A stretch of DNA of 64,000 nucleotides, from contig NZ_FMWD01000003.1 of the NCBI RefSeq assembly GCF_900102855.1, forward strand, positions 62,001-126,000, written 5' to 3'. Both the position numbers and the translations under genes were made by a program. The stretch is from Thiohalomonas denitrificans. GTDB lineage: Bacteria > Pseudomonadota > Gammaproteobacteria > Thiohalomonadales > Thiohalomonadaceae. The notes under the pieces were generated by a model. That model was not told where the DNA came from. It saw nothing but the letters and a program-made list of their open reading frames with translations, and made no database searches. Numbering within the stretch: position 1 is the first letter of the stretch; each line of letters begins with the position of its first letter. Of this stretch, positions 43,728 to 52,799 are shown piece by piece.

Positions 43728-43864
43728 TTCCATCCATAAACGGGTGCCGTGGCAAATGCCTCCCAAGTGGAGCAAAATCAGGTGTTCGCAGTAAGCCCTC
43801 GATGGATGGGAACCGGTTAACTACTCGGCCAAGTCTTCTATTTCCGAGCGGACTTGGCTTTTTT
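43728..43864 (+). promoter_or_regulatory. structured tusA leader with terminator (candidate riboswitch/attenuator or small RNA)
   Basis: Distal arms TTCCATCCAT (43728-43737) and ATGGATGGGAA (43802-43812) can form a closing stem. Inside, GGCAAATGCC and CTCCCAAGTGGAG can form two hairpins. Then GCCAAGTC (43828-43835) pairs with GACTTGGC (43851-43858) and is followed by TTTTTTC, an intrinsic terminator only 38 bases before tusA. I could not match it to a riboswitch class that I know. It could control tusA-dsrE2 by attenuation or be an independent small RNA. Confidence 0.5.
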
Positions 43865-43902
43865 CTTTGTTTTGTTGTCACTTATATATAAGGAGAGAGA
43901 AA

Positions 43903-44133
43903 ATGGCGAATTTCGACCAAGAACTCGACGCTTCCGGCCTGAACTGCCCGCTGCCCATTCTGCGTGCGAAAAAGACGCTCGGTTCCATGGAAACCGGTCA
44001 GGTCCTGCGCATTGTGGCCACCGATCCGGGTTCCGTGAAAGATTTCGAAGCCTTTTCCAAGCAGACCGGTAATGAGTTGATGGAGTCCGGTGAAGAAGGC
44101 GGCAAATTTACCTTCCTGATCAAAAAGGCGTAA
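43903..44133 (+). CDS. tusA: TusA-type sulfur carrier protein
   Basis: A 76-residue TusA/SirA family protein. The conserved motif LDASGLNCPLPILRAKK contains the sulfur-carrying C15. The C-terminal beta strand ends FTFLIKKA. The start follows AAGGAGAG. In dissimilatory sulfur oxidisers TusA passes persulfide sulfur between the rhodanese, DsrE-type proteins and the Dsr or sHdr machinery; the neighbouring dsrE2 supports that role over tRNA thiolation. The predicted leader terminator immediately upstream suggests regulated expression. Confidence 0.93.
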   Translation: MANFDQELDASGLNCPLPILRAKKTLGSMETGQVLRIVATDPGSVKDFEAFSKQTGNELMESGEEGGKFTFLIKKA

Positions 44134-44300
44134 TTCAGCCAATCACCGCAAAGCTGCATGGACGGATGGGAAGCCGCTACTTCAGAGTCGGCTTTCAGGG
44201 AGTCTCATCGGCGTCTTTGCGGTGACCTTATGGGCCTTTTCCGGCCAGTCCGGGAGAGACTTCAGACCCGAAAATAATGACGACCAGGGGGGCAGTCTTT

Positions 44301-44771
44301 ATGTCGGACCAGAAAAAACTCGCCATCATCGCTACCAAGGGAACGCTGGACTGGGCCTATCCGCCTTTCATCCTCGCTTCCACGGCAGCTGCACTGGGAT
44401 ACGAGACCGAGATCTTCTTTACGTTCTACGGTCTCAAACTGCTGGAAAAGAAGCTGGATCTTCAGGTTACCTCGCTAGGTAACCCGGGCATGCCCATGCC
44501 CATGCCCATGCCGGTGCTGGTACAGGCACTGCCGGGCATGCAGAGCATGATGACTTCGATGATGAAGCAGAAGATGAAGTCCAAAGGGGTTGCCAGTGTT
44601 GAGGACCTGCGGGATTTGTGTCTGGAGGCCGAGGTCAAGATGGTCGCCTGCCAGATGACCGTGGACCTGTTCGATATGGATCCCAAAAACTTCATTGATG
44701 GCATCGAGTTCGGTGGAGCGGCGACATTCTTTGAATTTGCCGGTGATGCGGATGTCTGCCTTTACGTCTGA
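44301..44771 (+). CDS. dsrE2: DsrE2-family peroxiredoxin-like sulfurtransferase
   Basis: A 156-residue DsrE/F-fold protein of the DsrE2 type. It begins KKLAIIATKGTLDWAY, has a Met-Pro run (GMPMPMPMPV, residues 63-72), and cysteines C107 and C117 (DLCLEAEVKMVACQMTVD); the latter is in the position used for sulfur binding in DsrE proteins. Two short hydrophobic stretches may let it associate with the membrane. It is third in rhodanese-tusA-dsrE2. The ATG at 44301 is preceded by AGGGGGG. A strong terminator follows. Confidence 0.9.
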   Translation: MSDQKKLAIIATKGTLDWAYPPFILASTAAALGYETEIFFTFYGLKLLEKKLDLQVTSLGNPGMPMPMPMPVLVQALPGMQSMMTSMMKQKMKSKGVASVEDLRDLCLEAEVKMVACQMTVDLFDMDPKNFIDGIEFGGAATFFEFAGDADVCLYV

Positions 44772-44830
44772 TATCGTCCCTGATGTCATTCACTGACAGC
44801 TTGTCGGACTACTTTCGGCTGGCTGCTAAA

Positions 44831-44855
44831 GACCCCGCTACGGCGGGGTTTTTTT
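44831..44855 (+). terminator. intrinsic terminator after dsrE2
   Basis: Stem ACCCCGC, loop TACG, GCGGGGT, then a run of T, 60 bases after the dsrE2 stop. Confidence 0.88.
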
Positions 44856-45254
44856 ATGGTGCGCCAGGCATGGCGCGTAGCGCCTTGACTCGTGTTGTTC
44901 GGTACAGGTGGCGCTGGCCGGATTTCCGCCATCATGGTGCGGTCAGGGAAGCTGAAGGCAAAGCACTGGCCTGAGCGAAAAGCCGCCGGCGCAGAATGGG
45001 TAGCAGACGCTGTAACAGATGGACCGATAGGGAGATGTGCTACATAAGCAAATTAGTAATTTGCTGATATTTTAATATAAATATTAGTAGATTCGGATTA
45101 TAACAAGACGGTTGACACTTTAATGTCACCTAAATAATGTTAACTCCAGTGACGACCGCTTTTTCAGAGCGGTTCGTCTATAACAACGATTAGTTGCCAA
45201 AATAAAACTACGATTAGTAGTCCCGTGAAGAAGAGTTTTTCAAGGAGAGAGCAC
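44856..45254. other. AT-rich leader region of the FadL-type porin gene
   Basis: Between the dsrE2 terminator and the porin start. The stretch 45040-45200 is much richer in A and T than its surroundings. It contains a sigma-70-like promoter and an AAGGAGAG ribosome site just before 45255. No gene was recognised. Confidence 0.5.
45112..45140 (+). promoter_or_regulatory. sigma-70-type promoter for the FadL-type porin
   Basis: TTGACA (45112-45117) is a perfect -35 box. With a 17-base spacer the -10 is TAATGT (45135-45140); AATAAT two bases earlier is an alternative. It lies about 110 bases before the chosen start codon. Confidence 0.6.
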
Positions 45255-46613
45255 ATGAGCTTCTATTGCGCAGCGTCCCGCAAATCGATTACCAAAACTG
45301 CAAATACGTCTGACGGCGCTTCCACCGTGCGGATTGGCCACATGAAACCAACCCGGGTTGCCTTGGCCATCGCTGCCGCCACCATGATTGCGACCCCCGT
45401 TTTTGCCACCAACGGCGATAACCTGATCGGCCTGGGTGCCCAGTCCCGCGCGCTGGGGGGAACCGGCACTGCCGCGTTCTACGGCTCCGAAAACGCCCTG
45501 ACAAACCCCTCGCTGCTGGGCAAGGCCCAGGGCAGCGAGTTCGCCATCGGCGGCACCCTGTTCATGCCGGACGTGAAGGCGGAATCCGATGTTGCAGGTA
45601 TACCGACCAGCGCGACCAGTGATGCTGACACCAACGTTATCCCCGAAGTCTCCATGTACCGCCGCATCAACAACAACTGGACCTTCGGCATGGGGATGTA
45701 CGGTACCGCGGGCATGGGTGTCGATTATCGCGATGAACCTGCGTTATTCAGCGCCACCACTAATCTTCAGCTGATGAAGTTCGTCCCGGCGTTTGCTTAT
45801 AACAACGACAACTACGGCTTCGGCTTCGCACCCGTCATTCAGTACGGGGCCCTGGATATCAACTATTCGGGCACCCCGGGTTTCAATGGCACCGGAGTCT
45901 CCGACGACCTTGGGTTCGGCGTCAATCTGGGTGCGCACTTCGATGTAAATCCGGCCCTGACCGTGGCCGTGGCCTATCAATCCGCCATCGATATGGAGTA
46001 TGACGACCAGCTCACCGATGCGGCGGATGGCTTCGGTCTCGGTCCATGCGCGCAATGCACGCAGACCATCACTTCGGACAAACTGGAGCAGCCGGCGGAG
46101 ATCAAGCTCGGTGTGGCGTACGACATGAACAACCGCTGGATGCTGACTGCCGATGCCAAGCAGATCCAGTGGGGTTCCGCCAATGGCTACGAGGACTTCA
46201 ACTGGGATGACCAGATGGTCTACGCCCTGGGCGCCAAGTATACCGGCAACGGCTTCTGGGCCGGGTTCGGTTACAATTTTGGTGAAGACCCGATTGATGT
46301 TCTCGAGAACGACCCGACGAATCCGATGACAACTTATGCCAACCAGGGCATCAACCTGTTCAACAACCACTTCTTTCCGGCCATTACCGAAGACCATGTC
46401 ACCGTCGGCGGCGGTTACAGCCTGAGCAAGACTACGACGCTTGAGGGCGCATTTGTCTATGCACTGGAGGTCGACAAGACAATTGATACAGGTTCAATCA
46501 GTGATGCTTTCGACGATGGCGTGCCTAACGGTAGTGTGCCCGCAGATGGTACGTCTCATACTGTGGAGCATTCTCAAACGGGTATCACCGTCTCCCTGCG
46601 GATGAACTTCTGA
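45255..46613 (+). CDS. outer-membrane transport protein, OmpP1/FadL/TodX family
   Basis: A 452-residue beta-barrel protein. The FadL-type N-terminal plug is NGDNLIGLGAQSRALGGTG, then TAAFYGSENALTNPSLL, and it ends in alternating strands VSLRMNF. These channels import hydrophobic compounds across the outer membrane. The start at 45255 has a strong AAGGAGAG site. It places 29 hydrophilic residues (with IGHMKPT at the join) before an ordinary signal peptide at residues 30-50, so an alternative start at ATG 45342 is biologically attractive though its ribosome site is poor. It is followed by a periplasmic protein, probably cotranscribed. Confidence 0.88.
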   Translation: MSFYCAASRKSITKTANTSDGASTVRIGHMKPTRVALAIAAATMIATPVFATNGDNLIGLGAQSRALGGTGTAAFYGSENALTNPSLLGKAQGSEFAIGGTLFMPDVKAESDVAGIPTSATSDADTNVIPEVSMYRRINNNWTFGMGMYGTAGMGVDYRDEPALFSATTNLQLMKFVPAFAYNNDNYGFGFAPVIQYGALDINYSGTPGFNGTGVSDDLGFGVNLGAHFDVNPALTVAVAYQSAIDMEYDDQLTDAADGFGLGPCAQCTQTITSDKLEQPAEIKLGVAYDMNNRWMLTADAKQIQWGSANGYEDFNWDDQMVYALGAKYTGNGFWAGFGYNFGEDPIDVLENDPTNPMTTYANQGINLFNNHFFPAITEDHVTVGGGYSLSKTTTLEGAFVYALEVDKTIDTGSISDAFDDGVPNGSVPADGTSHTVEHSQTGITVSLRMNF

Positions 46614-46705
46614 TTGGGATCGGACAGTTTAAAAAGAGATGGAGTAACGGGTAACAGGTCGTCCGGCCTGTTACCCTTTTCAGGATCAAAACAATCAGGT
46701 TTGTG

Positions 46706-47629
46706 ATGAACATGATCAAAAGATTTTTACTGACCGTTGCCATGGTGGCGGTTGCCGCCACTGCGCACGCTGCCGGCGATAATCTTAAACCCTTTCTGCT
46801 GTCGGAAGTGACCAGCGGTGATGTGGCGGAGGTGCAGGCGTCAGTGGAGCAGAAGCTCGGAGAGGCCGGTTTTGACGTGGTCGGCCGTTATTCGCCCTAT
46901 CAAGGTGCGACGATTCTGGGTGTCACCTCCGATGCACTGCGTGCTGCCGCAGCCCAGTCGGAGTTCGGCGGTTACGCAGCAGTGCAGCGGGTGGCCCTGA
47001 CCAGCCTCAATGGCGAGGTACAGGTCTCGTATACCAACCCCACCTACATGTCCCACGCGTACCGCATGAATGGCGATTTGGCGGAAGTCACCGCAGCGCT
47101 GGAGCAGGCGCTGGGCAACGCCGGAGCTTTCGGTCCGGACAAGGGCATGGCCTCGAAGAAAGTGCGTAAGTACCACTATATGTTCGGTATGCCCTACTTC
47201 GACGATGGGATTGAGCTTGCCAAACACGACAGTTACGAGGCGGCCGTTGCCGCTGTGGAGAAAGGCCTGAAGGAGACGGAAGGAACGACCCGGGTGTGGC
47301 GGGTCGATGTGCCCGGCAAGGAAGAAACCGTCTTCGGCGTAGGTATGGCCAAGGGGAAGGATGGCAGTAAATACGCCGATGACCCCTACATCATGGGTGA
47401 GATCGACTTCAAGGAGCTGCGCTCTACGGCCCACTTGCCCTACGAAGTGCTGGTATCGGGCGATCGGGTCTACACCTTGCCGGCGGAGTTTCGCATCGCC
47501 ATCAACTTCCCGGACCTGAAAATGATGGGCTCCAACAGCTTCATGAACATCATGGAGACTCCCGATGCGGTTGAGGAACTCCTGACCCTGGGTGCGGGTG
47601 GCAAGGCCGAAAAGGCCACTTTTTGGTAA
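46706..47629 (+). CDS. exported protein with two DUF302-like halves
   Basis: A 307-residue exported protein with signal peptide MNMIKRFLLTVAMVAVAATA. The mature part seems to be two related halves: residues about 25-120 (SVEQKLGEAGFDVVGRY, then VQVSYTNPTYMSHAYRM) and about 175-290 (AVEKGLKETEGTTRV, then LPYEVLVSGDRVYTL). Both resemble the DUF302 fold, whose function is unknown; the match is by eye and modest. It lies 92 bases behind the FadL-type porin gene, suggesting shared regulation and a periplasmic role with it. Confidence 0.6.
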   Translation: MNMIKRFLLTVAMVAVAATAHAAGDNLKPFLLSEVTSGDVAEVQASVEQKLGEAGFDVVGRYSPYQGATILGVTSDALRAAAAQSEFGGYAAVQRVALTSLNGEVQVSYTNPTYMSHAYRMNGDLAEVTAALEQALGNAGAFGPDKGMASKKVRKYHYMFGMPYFDDGIELAKHDSYEAAVAAVEKGLKETEGTTRVWRVDVPGKEETVFGVGMAKGKDGSKYADDPYIMGEIDFKELRSTAHLPYEVLVSGDRVYTLPAEFRIAINFPDLKMMGSNSFMNIMETPDAVEELLTLGAGGKAEKATFW

Positions 47630-47810
47630 ACAACACAGAGGAATGATGACGCGCGGTAAAGTAGCGAAAGTAGCATCCGCCTCTACCCGGGCCCGCGTGT
47701 TCCCCTCATTTCCCTGAGACGAATAGCTACTGGGGGGGAGAACAAACAGAAGCCCGATCACGGGCCATGGACGTCATAGACTGACTCGTGGACCGGAAGT
47801 CCGATACTAG

Positions 47811-47834
47811 AGCCCCGCTTGCGGGGCTTTTCTT
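47811..47834 (+). terminator. intrinsic terminator before glyA
   Basis: AGCCCCGC TT GCGGGGCT followed by TTTCTTTT, in the 309-base gap between the DUF302-like gene and glyA. The rest of that gap shows no gene, repeat or known riboswitch. Confidence 0.82.
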
Positions 47835-47938
47835 TTACGCCAGTGAAAAAAATCCCCCGATCGGGTATTCTGTACGGCTTTTCCGGCCCGGCTCGGGGCG
47901 GTCAACGGTTCTCAACATTGCCGATTCAGGGGTAGCCG

Positions 47939-49195
47939 ATGTTCAGCAGAGACATGCACATTGCGGGATTTGACGATGAGCTTTGGAGCGCCATGGAGAA
48001 GGAGGTGGTGCGCCAGGAGGAGCATATCGAGCTGATTGCTTCGGAAAACTACACCAGTCCGCGTGTAATGGAGGCTCAGGGGTCGGTTCTGACCAACAAG
48101 TATGCGGAAGGCTACCCCGGTAAGCGCTACTACGGCGGCTGCGAATATGTGGATGTGGCCGAGCAACTGGCCATTGATCGTGTAAAGCAGCTGTTTGGGG
48201 CCGACTACGCCAACGTCCAGCCCCATTCCGGCTCGCAGGCCAACGCCGCCGTTTACATGGCCCTGCTGCAGCCCGGTGACACCATACTGGGCATGAGCCT
48301 GGATGCCGGGGGCCACCTGACCCATGGGGCCAAACCGAATTTCTCGGGGAAGATCTACAACGCCATTCAGTACGGTCTCGACGAAGGGAGCGGAGAGATT
48401 GACTACGAGCAGGTGGAACGCCTGGCCGTTGAACACAAACCAAAGATGATTGTCGCCGGTTTTTCGGCCTATTCCCGTGTGGTGGACTGGCAGCGCTTCC
48501 GTGATATCGCCGACAAGGTGGGTGCCTGGCTGATGGTCGATATGGCCCACGTGGCGGGCCTGGTCGCCGCAGGCGTCTATCCGAACCCGGTGCCGCTGGC
48601 TGATGTCACAACCTCGACAACACACAAAACCCTGCGTGGACCGCGCGGCGGTATCATTCTCGCCAAGTCCAATCCGGACATCGAGAAAAAGCTGAACTCG
48701 CTGGTCTTCCCCGGCACCCAGGGTGGCCCGCTGATGCACGTCATCGCCGGCAAAGCCGTGGCGTTCAAGGAAGCCCTCCAGGATGACTTCAAGGCCTATC
48801 AGGAGCAGGTGGTGAAGAATGCCCGCGTCATGGCAGAGGTCTTCATGGAACGTGGGTTCGATGTGGTCTCGGGCGGCACCGACAATCACCTGTTCCTGGT
48901 AAGCCTTATCAAGCAGGAGTTGACCGGTAAGGACGCGGATGCCTGGTTGGGCGCCGCCAATATCACGGTGAACAAGAATGCCGTTCCCAATGACCCGCAG
49001 TCACCCTTTGTCACCTCCGGTATACGACTCGGTACAGCGGCCTCTACCACCCGCGGCTTCAAGGAAGCCGAATGCCGCGAGCTGGCCGGATGGATGTGCG
49101 ATGTCATTGAAGGTCGGGGCAGTGAGGCCGTTATTGCCGAGACCAGACAGAAGGTTCTGGATCTCTGCAAACGCTTCCCTGTCTACCAGCGATAG
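47939..49195 (+). CDS. glyA: serine hydroxymethyltransferase
   Basis: A 418-residue PLP enzyme interconverting serine and glycine with tetrahydrofolate, supplying one-carbon units. Motifs are [48 protein letters not shown] and the PLP lysine in [15 protein letters not shown]. Length matches the E. coli enzyme (417). It is followed by nrdR and the riboflavin genes, a conserved gammaproteobacterial order. Confidence 0.98.
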   Translation: MFSRDMHIAGFDDELWSAMEKEVVRQEEHIELIASENYTSPRVMEAQGSVLTNKYAEGYPGKRYYGGCEYVDVAEQLAIDRVKQLFGADYANVQPHSGSQANAAVYMALLQPGDTILGMSLDAGGHLTHGAKPNFSGKIYNAIQYGLDEGSGEIDYEQVERLAVEHKPKMIVAGFSAYSRVVDWQRFRDIADKVGAWLMVDMAHVAGLVAAGVYPNPVPLADVTTSTTHKTLRGPRGGIILAKSNPDIEKKLNSLVFPGTQGGPLMHVIAGKAVAFKEALQDDFKAYQEQVVKNARVMAEVFMERGFDVVSGGTDNHLFLVSLIKQELTGKDADAWLGAANITVNKNAVPNDPQSPFVTSGIRLGTAASTTRGFKEAECRELAGWMCDVIEGRGSEAVIAETRQKVLDLCKRFPVYQR

Positions 49196-49241
49196 AGAGC
49201 CGGGCCTCGATCCTAGCCACTAGCCACTGGAAACTGTCGTC

Positions 49242-49760
49242 ATGCGCTGTCCGTTCTGCACTGAGCCCGACACCAGGGTGATCGATTCGCGGCTGGCGAA
49301 TGAAGGGGATTCCGTTCGTCGCCGGCGCGAGTGCATCACCTGCGGAGAGCGGTTCACTACCTTCGAGACTGCTGAATTGGTGATGCCCCGCATCGTCAAG
49401 CAGGACGGTACCCGCGAGCCCTTCAGTGAAAGCAAACTGCGCCTGGGCCTGCAGCGTTCCCTGGAGAAGCGGCCGGTGGACACCGAGGCCATCGAAGGAG
49501 CGCTGAACCGGATCAAGCATCGTATCCGGGCCACCGGTGAGCGCGAAGTCGCCTCTCCCAAAGTGGGAGAGTGGGTAATGAACGAGTTGCGGGAAATGGA
49601 TGAAGTGGCCTATGTCCGTTTCGCTTCCGTGTACCGCAGTTTTCAGGACGTCAATGCCTTCCGGGAGGAGATTGAGCGGCTGCAGAACGAACCTTCGTCA
49701 GAGGCGCGCCGCAGTCAACTCACTCTGCTCGATGGCGAGTCGCCCAAAAAGAAAAAGTGA
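49242..49760 (+). CDS. nrdR: transcriptional repressor NrdR
   Basis: A 172-residue regulator of ribonucleotide reductase genes. N-terminal zinc ribbon with cysteines in [10 protein letters not shown] and [15 protein letters not shown]-cone domain from about residue 47 ([18 protein letters not shown]) that senses ATP/dATP. Standard length about 150-170. Its stop codon overlaps the ribD start by one base (TGATG), so expression is coupled to riboflavin synthesis as in other proteobacteria. Confidence 0.97.
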   Translation: MRCPFCTEPDTRVIDSRLANEGDSVRRRRECITCGERFTTFETAELVMPRIVKQDGTREPFSESKLRLGLQRSLEKRPVDTEAIEGALNRIKHRIRATGEREVASPKVGEWVMNELREMDEVAYVRFASVYRSFQDVNAFREEIERLQNEPSSEARRSQLTLLDGESPKKKK

Positions 49761-50869
49761 TGTCTGTATTTACGACCGACGACCACCGTCATATGGCACG
49801 TGCGATCGAACTCGCCGGGCGTGGGCTGTGTACGACCGATCCCAACCCCCGGGTTGGATGTGTGCTGGTGCGGGACGGCAGAGTGGTGGGCGAGGGCTGG
49901 CATGAAATCGCCGGGGGCCCCCATGCCGAAGTGGTGGCGCTTCGCAGTGCCGGCGAAGCCGCCCGGGGCGCTACTGCCTACGTGACACTGGAACCCTGCA
50001 GTCACCATGGAAAGACCGGTCCTTGTAGCGATGCCTTGATCGAAGCGGGTGTCTCTCGCGTGGTGAGCGCAATGCAGGATCCGAACCCGAGAGTCGCCGG
50101 CGAAGGGCTCGAGAGACTGCACGGGCAGGGTGTCGACGTTGCGGTTGGTCTGATGCAGCCACAGGCCGAGGCGCTGAATCCCGGTTTCGTTATGCGTATG
50201 CGCAATGGCCGTCCCTTCGTACGCGGCAAACTGGCGATGAGTCTGGACGGGCGTACGGCCATGGCCTCCGGCGAAAGTCTATGGATCACCGGCGAGGCTG
50301 CCCGCAGGGATGTTCAACGGCTTCGTGCCCGCAGTTCTGCGGTTGTCTCCGGCATTGGAACGGTGCTTTCCGATGATCCTTCGCTGAACGTCCGGCTCGA
50401 AGGGCAGGAGCGCCAGCCGCTTCGGGTTGTACTGGATCCCCGGCTCTCCATGCCGGAAACGGCAAAGATGTTGACGCTGCCCGGGAAAACGCTGGTGGTA
50501 ACGGCTGCCAGCCCCGACGATGCGTGGGAGCGCCTGGAAGCCAGGGGGGCCGAAGTGGTGGCACTTCCTGACGGGCCTGACCGGATCGATCTGCCAGCCA
50601 TGCTTCGGCTGCTCGCCGAACGGGAAATTAATGAGGTTCTACTGGAGACCGGAGCCATTCTGAGCGGTGCGATGCTCAGGGCCGGATTCATCGATGAATT
50701 GGTCGTTTACATGGCGCCCCGCCTGATGGGGGACAGTGCCCGCGGTCTGTTTCGGCTGCCCGGGCTGGATGCGATGGCCGATACCCTCGACCTCGAAATC
50801 GACGACATTCGGGCGGTGGGTCGGGATTGGCGGATCACCGCCCGGCCGGTCGTCAAAGCGACGGTATAG
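49760..50869 (+). CDS. ribD: bifunctional riboflavin deaminase/reductase
   Basis: A 369-residue enzyme that carries out the second and third steps of riboflavin synthesis. The N-terminal cytidine-deaminase-like domain has the zinc motifs HAEVVAL and PCSHHGKTGPC. The C-terminal reductase domain (from about 145; RGKLAMSLDGRTAM) is of dihydrofolate-reductase type. It starts at the ATG overlapping the nrdR stop. The next gene is ribE after 22 bases. No FMN riboswitch was seen upstream. Confidence 0.97.
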   Translation: MSVFTTDDHRHMARAIELAGRGLCTTDPNPRVGCVLVRDGRVVGEGWHEIAGGPHAEVVALRSAGEAARGATAYVTLEPCSHHGKTGPCSDALIEAGVSRVVSAMQDPNPRVAGEGLERLHGQGVDVAVGLMQPQAEALNPGFVMRMRNGRPFVRGKLAMSLDGRTAMASGESLWITGEAARRDVQRLRARSSAVVSGIGTVLSDDPSLNVRLEGQERQPLRVVLDPRLSMPETAKMLTLPGKTLVVTAASPDDAWERLEARGAEVVALPDGPDRIDLPAMLRLLAEREINEVLLETGAILSGAMLRAGFIDELVVYMAPRLMGDSARGLFRLPGLDAMADTLDLEIDDIRAVGRDWRITARPVVKATV

Positions 50870-50891
50870 TCAGGCAGGAGAACTGGAAGCC

Positions 50892-51554
50892 ATGTTTACC
50901 GGAATTATCGAATCCATTGGCGAGATCGCCGCACTTGAACCAAAACAGGATGATGTACGGGCGTATGTCCGTACCGGTAAGCTTGACCTGACGGATGTAC
51001 AGTTGGGCGACAGTATCGCCGTGAATGGTGTCTGCCTGACGGCGGTTGAACTGCCCGGGGATGGCTTCTGGGCGGATGTCTCGGGCGAGACGCTGTCAAA
51101 AACCGGCTTCGGCGATCTCAAGGCCGGCAGCCGGGTGAATCTGGAAAAGGCGCTTACTCCCACCACCCGCCTGGGTGGTCATCTGGTCTCCGGTCATGTG
51201 GACGGGGTGGGCCGGGTACTGGAGCGTCACCCGGCGGGGCGTTCGGAGCAGTTCAGGATCGAGGCGCCCGCCGAGCTGGCGCGCTACATCGCCAAAAAAG
51301 GATCCATCAGCGTCGACGGCATCAGTCTGACGGTTAATGAAGTGAAAGGGGCGATTTTTGAGCTTAACATCGTCCCGCATACGCTGCAGGAGACCACCAT
51401 GGGTGAGTTCCGGGCGGGGCGTCGCGTAAATCTGGAAGTCGACATCATTGCCCGTTACCTTGAACGCCTGATCCTTGGCGACAGGGCTGCAGAGCCGAAT
51501 GGGGCGGGGATTTCGGAGGCTTTTCTCGCCGAAAACGGTTTTTTGAAGAGATAG
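50892..51554 (+). CDS. ribE: riboflavin synthase alpha subunit
   Basis: A 220-residue enzyme, dismutating two lumazine molecules to riboflavin. Two repeated lumazine-binding barrels are visible: MFTGIIESIG and GDSIAVNGVCLT in the first, HLVSGHVDGVG and GSISVDGISLTVN in the second. I use ATG 50892 with a GGAAG site; the longer frame overlaps ribD and lacks similarity. It is part of the rib operon. Confidence 0.97.
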   Translation: MFTGIIESIGEIAALEPKQDDVRAYVRTGKLDLTDVQLGDSIAVNGVCLTAVELPGDGFWADVSGETLSKTGFGDLKAGSRVNLEKALTPTTRLGGHLVSGHVDGVGRVLERHPAGRSEQFRIEAPAELARYIAKKGSISVDGISLTVNEVKGAIFELNIVPHTLQETTMGEFRAGRRVNLEVDIIARYLERLILGDRAAEPNGAGISEAFLAENGFLKR

Positions 51555-51566
51555 CGAACCATTGAT

Positions 51567-52676
51567 ATGGCACTGAATACCATCGAAGAGATTATCGAGG
51601 ATATCCGTCTGGGCAAGATGGTTATCCTGATGGATGATGAAGATCGGGAAAACGAGGGGGACCTGATGATGGCCTCCACGATGGTCCGTCCCGATGACAT
51701 CAATTTTATGGCCCGTTACGGGCGCGGATTAATCTGCATGACCCTGACGCGGGAGCGCTGTGAACAGCTGCACCTGCCGCTGATGGTGACTAACACCAAC
51801 GACAAGCACGGCACCAACTTCACGCTCTCCATCGAGGCGGCCAAAGGGGTGACCACCGGCATCTCCGCCTACGACCGGGCACATACGGTTCGCACGGCAG
51901 CGGCGCCCAATGCCGGGCCTGACGACATCGTACAGCCGGGACACATCTTTCCGCTGATGGCTCAGTCGGGCGGGGTACTGACCCGTGCCGGGCATACGGA
52001 AGCGGGTTGCGACATGGCCCGGCTGGCGGGACTGGAGCCCTCGTCGGTGATTGTCGAGATCCTCAATGAGGATGGCACCATGGCGCGCCGTCCGGACCTG
52101 GAAAAATTTGCTGAAGAGCACAACCTGAAGATTGGTACGGTTGCGGATCTTATCCACTATCGCCTGCACAACGAACCCAGTGTCGAGCGGGTGGCCGAGT
52201 GCACCATGCCCACCGAATGTGGCGAATTCCGGCTCGTCGCCTATCGGGATCTGATTGAACGGGAGTTGCACCTCGCCCTGGTGAAGGGGGAGGTAACCGA
52301 GGGTGAACCGACCCTGGTTCGGGTGCATCTGGAACATACCCTGTGTGACCTGTTTGCTAATCAGCGCGGTGACTGCGGTTGGCCGCTGCGTGACGCCCTG
52401 TGCCGCATTGCCAACGAGGGCAGCGGGGTTGCCATCATTCTCCGTCAGCACGAGGATGCGGACACCTTGATTCGTCACATCCGCGACTATCAGGTGCAGG
52501 ATGAGGGGGTCACGCTTCCCAGGCAGGACAAGGTCGAAGACCTGCGGACCTACGGCATCGGCGCACAAATTCTGCTGGACCTCGGTGTGAAGAAAATGCG
52601 GGTGCTCTCGGCACCGAAGAAGATGCATGCGCTGTCCGGCTTCGGGCTGGAAGTGGTGGAGTACGTCGACGACTGA
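51567..52676 (+). CDS. ribB: 3,4-dihydroxy-2-butanone-4-phosphate synthase with degenerate GTP cyclohydrolase II domain (RibBX type)
   Basis: A 369-residue protein. The first 200 residues are a complete RibB domain ([32 protein letters not shown]), making the four-carbon unit of riboflavin. The C-terminal part has a GTP cyclohydrolase II fold ([20 protein letters not shown]), but of the three zinc cysteines the first is His and the second Gly, and the RQEGRGIG-type substrate loop reads RQHEDADTL. It therefore probably lacks cyclohydrolase activity, as known for RibBX proteins. A separate functional RibA or equivalent must exist elsewhere. Confidence 0.93.
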   Translation: MALNTIEEIIEDIRLGKMVILMDDEDRENEGDLMMASTMVRPDDINFMARYGRGLICMTLTRERCEQLHLPLMVTNTNDKHGTNFTLSIEAAKGVTTGISAYDRAHTVRTAAAPNAGPDDIVQPGHIFPLMAQSGGVLTRAGHTEAGCDMARLAGLEPSSVIVEILNEDGTMARRPDLEKFAEEHNLKIGTVADLIHYRLHNEPSVERVAECTMPTECGEFRLVAYRDLIERELHLALVKGEVTEGEPTLVRVHLEHTLCDLFANQRGDCGWPLRDALCRIANEGSGVAIILRQHEDADTLIRHIRDYQVQDEGVTLPRQDKVEDLRTYGIGAQILLDLGVKKMRVLSAPKKMHALSGFGLEVVEYVDD

Positions 52677-52733
52677 CGAGGTATCGATGGGCTCGAACTA
52701 TATCGGGGTCCATCAGGCCTTGTAGTCGAACGG

Positions 52734-52758
52734 TTTTCTCCGTGTTCTCTGTGGTTTC
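52734..52758. repeat. CCGTGTTCTCTGTGGTTT repeat copy
   Basis: A single half-copy of the CCACAGAGG-type dispersed repeat in the 123-base gap before ribH, nearly the same as the right arm near 6018-6040. Confidence 0.55.
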
Positions 52759-52799
52759 TATCAGAATGCGCTAGTAACCAAAATTACAGGAAAAAAGTC

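Larger units (their letters stand above)
43316..43902. other. 587-base gap between rhodanese and tusA
   Basis: It contains, in order, a MITE-like element (43330-43585), a short spacer, a sigma-70-type promoter (43676-43704), and a potentially structured leader ending in an intrinsic terminator (43728-43864) that runs into tusA. No protein gene is supported here. Confidence 0.7.

Noticed and set aside
43728-43864. Assignment of the tusA leader to cyclic-di-GMP-I, fluoride, TPP or SAH riboswitch, or 6S RNA
   Set aside because: A GGCAAA string and a GCAAAA string vaguely recall the cyclic-di-GMP-I class, but the conserved core elements are not in the right order. No known class fits by eye.
44487-44510. 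Short tandem CCCATG repeats in dsrE2 as a phase-variation switch
   Set aside because: The unit is six bases, so length change would keep the frame. From memory DsrE2 proteins commonly have a Met-Pro run at this place, so it is a family feature.
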